From contig NZ_JACHOT010000006.1 of NCBI RefSeq assembly GCF_014200015.1, forward strand, positions 124,001 through 188,000: a stretch of 64,000 nucleotides of DNA, in the 5' to 3' direction. Source of the stretch: Aminobacter niigataensis. GTDB taxonomy: Bacteria; Pseudomonadota; Alphaproteobacteria; Rhizobiales; Rhizobiaceae. Of the stretch, positions 59,776-64,000 are shown piece by piece (positions within the stretch are counted from its first letter, which is position 1; the number at the start of each line of letters is the position of its first letter). The translations under genes and the position numbers were made by a program. Under the pieces are notes generated by a model that did no database searches, was not told where the DNA came from, and saw only the letters and a program-made list of their open reading frames with translations.

Positions 59776-61023
59776 ATGAGTGGAATTCCTGATTTCGTCG
59801 CGATCGAGGCGATGGATGCAGCCGATGTGCTGCGTCCGATGCGTGATCGTTTCGTGCTGCCCGAGGGGATGATCTATCTCGACGGCAATTCGCTGGGCGT
59901 GGCATCACCTGCGGCTTTCAACGAGCTTGCCGAGGCCGCCAAACAGGAGTGGGGCCAGGACCTCATCCGCAGCTGGAACAAGGCCGGCTGGTTCGACATG
60001 CCAGTCGAACTGGGCGACCAGATCGGCTGCCTCGTCGGCGCCGCACCAGGCCAGACGGTCGTCTGCGACACGACTTCGATCAACATCTACAAGGCGCTGC
60101 ATGCGGCGATGGGGCTCCGGTCCGAGCGTTCGGTGATCGTCGCCGAGGGCGGCAGTTTCCCCACCGACCTCTACATGGCCGAGGGCGTCGCCTCGACACG
60201 AGCCGGCGCCGTGCTCAGGCTCGAGGGCGTCGACGCGCCGTCGATCGAAGAGCTGATCGACGAAAGCGTGGCCGTCGTCCTGGTCAATCACGTCAATTAC
60301 AAGTCGGGCGAACTGCGCGACATGGCGGCGTTGACGAAGAAAGCCCATGAGGCTGGTGCACTGATCGTCTGGGACCTCTGCCACACCGCCGGCGCACTGC
60401 CGGTCGATCTCGACGGTTCGAACGCCGACTTCGCCGTCGGCTGTACCTACAAGTACCTGAATGGCGGTCCCGGCGCGCCGGCCTTCATCTACGTCGCCAA
60501 GCGACATCTGGCGGAAGCGCGCCAGCCGCTCAGCGGCTGGTGGGGGCATGCCAGGCCTTTTGCCTTCGAGCAGAGCTACGCCGCCGATGCCGGCATTCGC
60601 CGCTTCCAGTGCGGCACCCAGCCGATCCTGTCGCTGCGGGCGCTGAAAGGCGCGCTCGACATCTGGAACGACGTCGACATGCAAGCGCTGCGGGCCAAGA
60701 GCATCGCGCTCACTGACCTGTTCATCCAACTCGTCGAAGCGAAATGCGCCGGCTACGGTCTCGAGCTTGAAAGCCCGCGCGACGGCACAAGGCGCGGCAG
60801 CCAGGTCTCTTTCGCGCATGATAACGCCTACCAGATCATGCAGGCGCTGATCGAGCGCGGCGTCATCGGCGACTTCCGTGCGCCAGCCACGCTCCGCTTT
60901 GGCTTCACGCCACTCTATGTCGGCTTCAAGGATGTCTGGCAGGCCGTCGAGGTCCTCGAAGACATCCTGCGCACCGGTGCCTGGAAAGAAGCGCGTTTCG
61001 CCGTCAAGTCGGCGGTGACCTGA
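59776..61023 (+). CDS. kynU: Kynureninase
   Basis: A 415-residue PLP enzyme that splits L-kynurenine to anthranilate and L-alanine. MIYLDGNSLG near residue 32, SWNKAGWFDMPVELGD near 66, WDLCHTAGALPVDL near 199 and the PLP lysine in GCTYKYLNGGPGAPAF (Lys 226) are all characteristic. It is the last gene of the TrpXYZ-like operon. No tryptophan dioxygenase or kynurenine formamidase is in the window, so the substrate may be imported kynurenine. Its product anthranilate fits the 2-aminobenzoyl-CoA operon nearby. Confidence 0.94.
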   Translation: MSGIPDFVAIEAMDAADVLRPMRDRFVLPEGMIYLDGNSLGVASPAAFNELAEAAKQEWGQDLIRSWNKAGWFDMPVELGDQIGCLVGAAPGQTVVCDTTSINIYKALHAAMGLRSERSVIVAEGGSFPTDLYMAEGVASTRAGAVLRLEGVDAPSIEELIDESVAVVLVNHVNYKSGELRDMAALTKKAHEAGALIVWDLCHTAGALPVDLDGSNADFAVGCTYKYLNGGPGAPAFIYVAKRHLAEARQPLSGWWGHARPFAFEQSYAADAGIRRFQCGTQPILSLRALKGALDIWNDVDMQALRAKSIALTDLFIQLVEAKCAGYGLELESPRDGTRRGSQVSFAHDNAYQIMQALIERGVIGDFRAPATLRFGFTPLYVGFKDVWQAVEVLEDILRTGAWKEARFAVKSAVT

Positions 61024-61047
61024 ACGGCCAGAACCAAGAGATCAAGG

Positions 61048-61072
61048 AAAAGGGCGGCCGGGCCGCCCTTTT
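61048..61072. terminator. Bidirectional rho-independent terminator
   Basis: AAAAGGGCGG and CCGCCCTTTT form a 10-base stem around a 5-base loop, with flanking A- and T-runs, between the convergent kynU and Liv-type ATPase genes. Confidence 0.8.
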
Positions 61073-61755
<683 letters not shown>

Positions 61756-61759
<4 letters not shown>

Positions 61760-62505
61760 GCGGCTTCTCCGAGATAGGCCCGGCGGACTTCGGGGTCGTT
61801 GCGGATCACGTCCACCGTGCCGGTAGCGACGACGCGGCCATAGACGAGAACGGAGATGCGGTCGGCGAGCGCGAACACCGCATCCATGTCGTGTTCCACC
61901 AAAAGGATCGGCGCCTCGTGGCGTAGGCCGTCGAGAAATTTTGTCAGGCTTTTCGAGCCTTCCGGGCCCATGCCGGCCATAGGCTCGTCGAACAGGAAGG
62001 CTTTCGAGCCAAGCGCCAGCGCAATGGCTATTTCGAGCTGGCGGCGCTCGCCATGCGACAGCTCGGCGGCGGGCATGTGCGCACGCCCGGCCAGGCCGAC
62101 GCGTTCCAACATCGCCATCGCCGGCTCGGTCAGCGTCGGATCGCCCATGACGGGGCGGAAGAAGCGGAAGCTCGAACCTTGCCGCGCCTGCACCGCCAGC
62201 ATGACATTGCGCAGCGCTGAAAATTCCTGCACCAGCGACGATATCTGGAAACTGCGCCCAAGCCCCAGCCGGGCGCGTGCGGCCATGTCGAGCCCGGCCA
62301 TGTCCTGGCCGAGGAAACGGATCGTGCCACTATTAGGCCTGATCGAGCCCGAAATCTGATGGATCAGCGTGCTCTTGCCCGCACCGTTGGGACCGATCAG
62401 CGCGTGGATCTCGCCCGGCATCAGCGTTAGGCTGACGCCGTCAGTCGCCTTCAGCGCGCCGAAGGTCTTGCGCAACTCCAGGATTTCGAGGACCGGCTCA
62501 GCCAT
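61756..62505 (-). CDS. livG: Branched-chain/aromatic-type ABC transporter ATP-binding protein, LivG type
   Basis: A 249-residue ATPase with Walker A GPNGAGKS near residue 39, the LivG-type SFQISSLVQEFSALRNVMLA, signature LSHGERRQ and Walker B FLFDEPMAGMGPE. The ATG overlaps the livM stop by 8 bases (ATGGCTGA); the frame is open further upstream only over livM. Confidence 0.9.
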
Positions 62506-63487
62506 GACGCGCCTTTCCTGCCAAAAGGCCGAGCAACCCGCCGCGCGCAAACAGCACGACACCGAGCAGGATAAGGCCGAGGAAGAACTGCCAGCGTTCG
62601 GTGATGCCACCAAGCGCGAATTCAAACAGAACATAGAGCATGGCGCCCGCGACCGGCCCGAACAGCCGGCCTTTGCCGCCGAGGATGATCAGCACGATCA
62701 GTTCGCCCGACATGTGCCATGACATCATCGACGGGCTGACGAACTTGTTGAGGTCGGCAAACAGCGCGCCGGCCACACCGGTGACCATCGCCGAGACGGC
62801 GAAGGCGACCAGCCTGATGTTGAACGGCGCGATGCCCACCGCAGACAGCCGCGTTGCATTCTGCCGGGCTGCCTGCAGAGCAGCGCCAAAGCGCGATCCG
62901 CGCAGCAGCCAGAACAGGCCCAGCGCTGTCATGAGCACGGCATAGCAGATCAGGAAGAAGGGCAGCGGCTGGGCGGCGTTGGCGCCGGGGAAGGCACTTC
63001 GGACGTAGATCGACAGCCCGTCCTCGCCGCCATAGGCCGGCCAGGAAATGGCGAAGTAGTAGATCATCTGCGCGAAGGCGAGCGTGATCATGATGAAATA
63101 GACGCCAGTCGTGCGCAGGCTGATCGCACCTATGGGCAAGGCGAGGAGCCCGCAAACCACCACCGTGACGAGCCAGATGATCGGCATCGAATCCGTGCCC
63201 GGGATGCCGGCGAAGAGCGGCACGCCGTCGAAGGCATGGGTCGCGAGGACGCCCGCCGCATATCCGCCAAGGCCGAAGAATGCGGCATGGCCGAACGAAA
63301 CCAGCCCGCCAAGGCCGAGCGCGATGTTGAGGCCGACGGCGGCCAGCGCCAGCACAGCGATGCGCGTCGCAAGCGTGATGTAGAACGGTTCGCCCATGGC
63401 GGAGGCGCCGAGCGGGATCGCCAGCAGCAGCAGCGCCAGGAGAACGTTGACGATGGTTTCGCGTGTCATCAGGGATGCGTTTGTCAT
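62498..63487 (-). CDS. livM: Branched-chain/aromatic-type ABC transporter permease, LivM type
   Basis: A 329-residue permease with about ten helices and the LivM features GLGGLVSFGHAAFFGLGGYAAG near residue 60 and GGKGRLFGPVAGA near 270. GAGG lies 7 bases before the ATG chosen; a GTG 12 bases earlier overlapping the livH stop is an alternative. Confidence 0.9.
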   Translation of the reverse strand: MTNASLMTRETIVNVLLALLLLAIPLGASAMGEPFYITLATRIAVLALAAVGLNIALGLGGLVSFGHAAFFGLGGYAAGVLATHAFDGVPLFAGIPGTDSMPIIWLVTVVVCGLLALPIGAISLRTTGVYFIMITLAFAQMIYYFAISWPAYGGEDGLSIYVRSAFPGANAAQPLPFFLICYAVLMTALGLFWLLRGSRFGAALQAARQNATRLSAVGIAPFNIRLVAFAVSAMVTGVAGALFADLNKFVSPSMMSWHMSGELIVLIILGGKGRLFGPVAGAMLYVLFEFALGGITERWQFFLGLILLGVVLFARGGLLGLLAGKARHG

Positions 63488-63495
63488 GGCCGGCC

Positions 63496-64000
63496 TCACG
63501 ACTGCGCCGCGAACAGGCCGCTCGGCCTGAAAGCGAGGATCAGCGCCATGACGATGTAGATCAGCATCGAGGCGAGGGCGGCGCCGATCGGGCCGGCCTG
63601 CGCCGCAGGTATCATCAGGGCGAGCGCCTTGGGCAGCAGGAAGCGGCCCATGGTGTCGACGACGCCGACGAGGATGGCGCCGAACAGCGCGCCCTTGATC
63701 GAGCCTATGCCGCCAATGACGATGACGACGAAAGCGAGGATGAGCGCCGGTTCGCCCATGCCGACCTGCACCGACTGCAGCGCGCCGACAAGTGCTCCGG
63801 CGAGACCAGCGAGGGCGGCACCCAGCGCAAAGACCACGGTGTAGAGCGTGCGGATATCGACGCCGAGGGCTGCAATCATCTCGCGGTCGGATTCGCCGGC
63901 GCGGATGCGCATGCCGAGACGGGTGCGCGAGATCAGGAAATAGAGCCCGACTGCGACCACGATGCCGACGCCGATGATGGCGAGGCGATAGAGCTGGTAT
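63496..64000 (-). CDS. livH: Branched-chain/aromatic-type ABC transporter permease, LivH type (N-terminus beyond the window)
   Basis: The C-terminal 168 codons of a LivH permease are visible, open to the window edge. The conserved cytoplasmic loop TRLGMRIRAGESDREMIAALGVD and the helix GGIGSIKGALFGAILVGVVDT identify it. The rest of the importer, including the binding protein, should lie upstream outside the window. Confidence 0.9.
   Translation of the reverse strand, partial: YQLYRLAIIGVGIVVAVGLYFLISRTRLGMRIRAGESDREMIAALGVDIRTLYTVVFALGAALAGLAGALVGALQSVQVGMGEPALILAFVVIVIGGIGSIKGALFGAILVGVVDTMGRFLLPKALALMIPAAQAGPIGAALASMLIYIVMALILAFRPSGLFAAQS

Overview
The window is GC-rich, tightly packed DNA from an alphaproteobacterium. 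Gene content and protein style (FadR- and RpiR-type regulators, many ABC importers, a taurine regulon with a MocR-type TauR) point to a soil or plant-associated Hyphomicrobiales/Rhizobiales member, most likely near Mesorhizobium, Aminobacter or other Phyllobacteriaceae. That placement is inferred; no rRNA or phylogenetic marker is present. I support 57 coding regions, two of them cut by the window ends. I saw no tRNA, rRNA, insertion sequence, phage gene or CRISPR array, and no gene-free stretch over 300 bases.

Layout. (1) 1-9377: an aryl/2-oxo-acid and CoA-ester catabolic block with indolepyruvate ferredoxin oxidoreductase, an FAD-linked 2-hydroxyacid oxidase, an acrylyl-CoA-reductase-like enzyme, an enoyl-CoA hydratase and a feruloyl-CoA-synthetase-like ligase, controlled by two paralogous FadR-type repressors. 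(2) 9548-13465: a polyamine-type ABC importer. (3) 13717-16365: a polar amino-acid ABC importer. (4) 16429-22259: a large secreted phytase-esterase-like protein, a cystathionine gamma-synthase-like enzyme, a LysR regulator, a 5-formyl-THF cyclo-ligase-like protein and a truncated haemoglobin. (5) 22371-25582: an MFS transporter, a racemase-family protein lacking the usual cysteines, and an RpiR regulator. (6) 25616-35846: a complete taurine dissimilation regulon, tauABC-tauXY-xsc-sulfite/sulfate exporter-pta with divergent tauR. (7) 35853-46310: a ROK regulator, a PIG-L deacetylase and a DMT exporter, divergent from a carbohydrate-type ABC importer that carries an argininosuccinate-lyase-like enzyme. 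(8) 46340-54995: a beta-oxidation-like operon headed by a fused flavin monooxygenase/Old Yellow Enzyme of the 2-aminobenzoyl-CoA (or salicylyl-CoA) type, with a MarR regulator. (9) 55095-61023: a GntR regulator and a fold-type II PLP enzyme, divergent from a TrpXYZ-like ABC importer and kynureninase. (10) 61073-64000: a branched-chain/aromatic-type Liv importer running off the end.

How the parts fit. Blocks 8 and 9 read together as one route: import of kynurenine or a related compound, kynureninase cleavage to anthranilate and alanine, CoA activation by a ligase not in this window, then dearomatising hydroxylation/reduction and beta-oxidation, with a RidA protein that could hydrolyse the enamine intermediate. 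Block 6 takes taurine through sulfoacetaldehyde to acetyl phosphate, acetyl-CoA and exported sulfite/sulfate. Most divergent promoter regions carry a clear palindrome or direct repeat next to a regulator gene, and four ABC operons place a stable hairpin just after the binding-protein gene.
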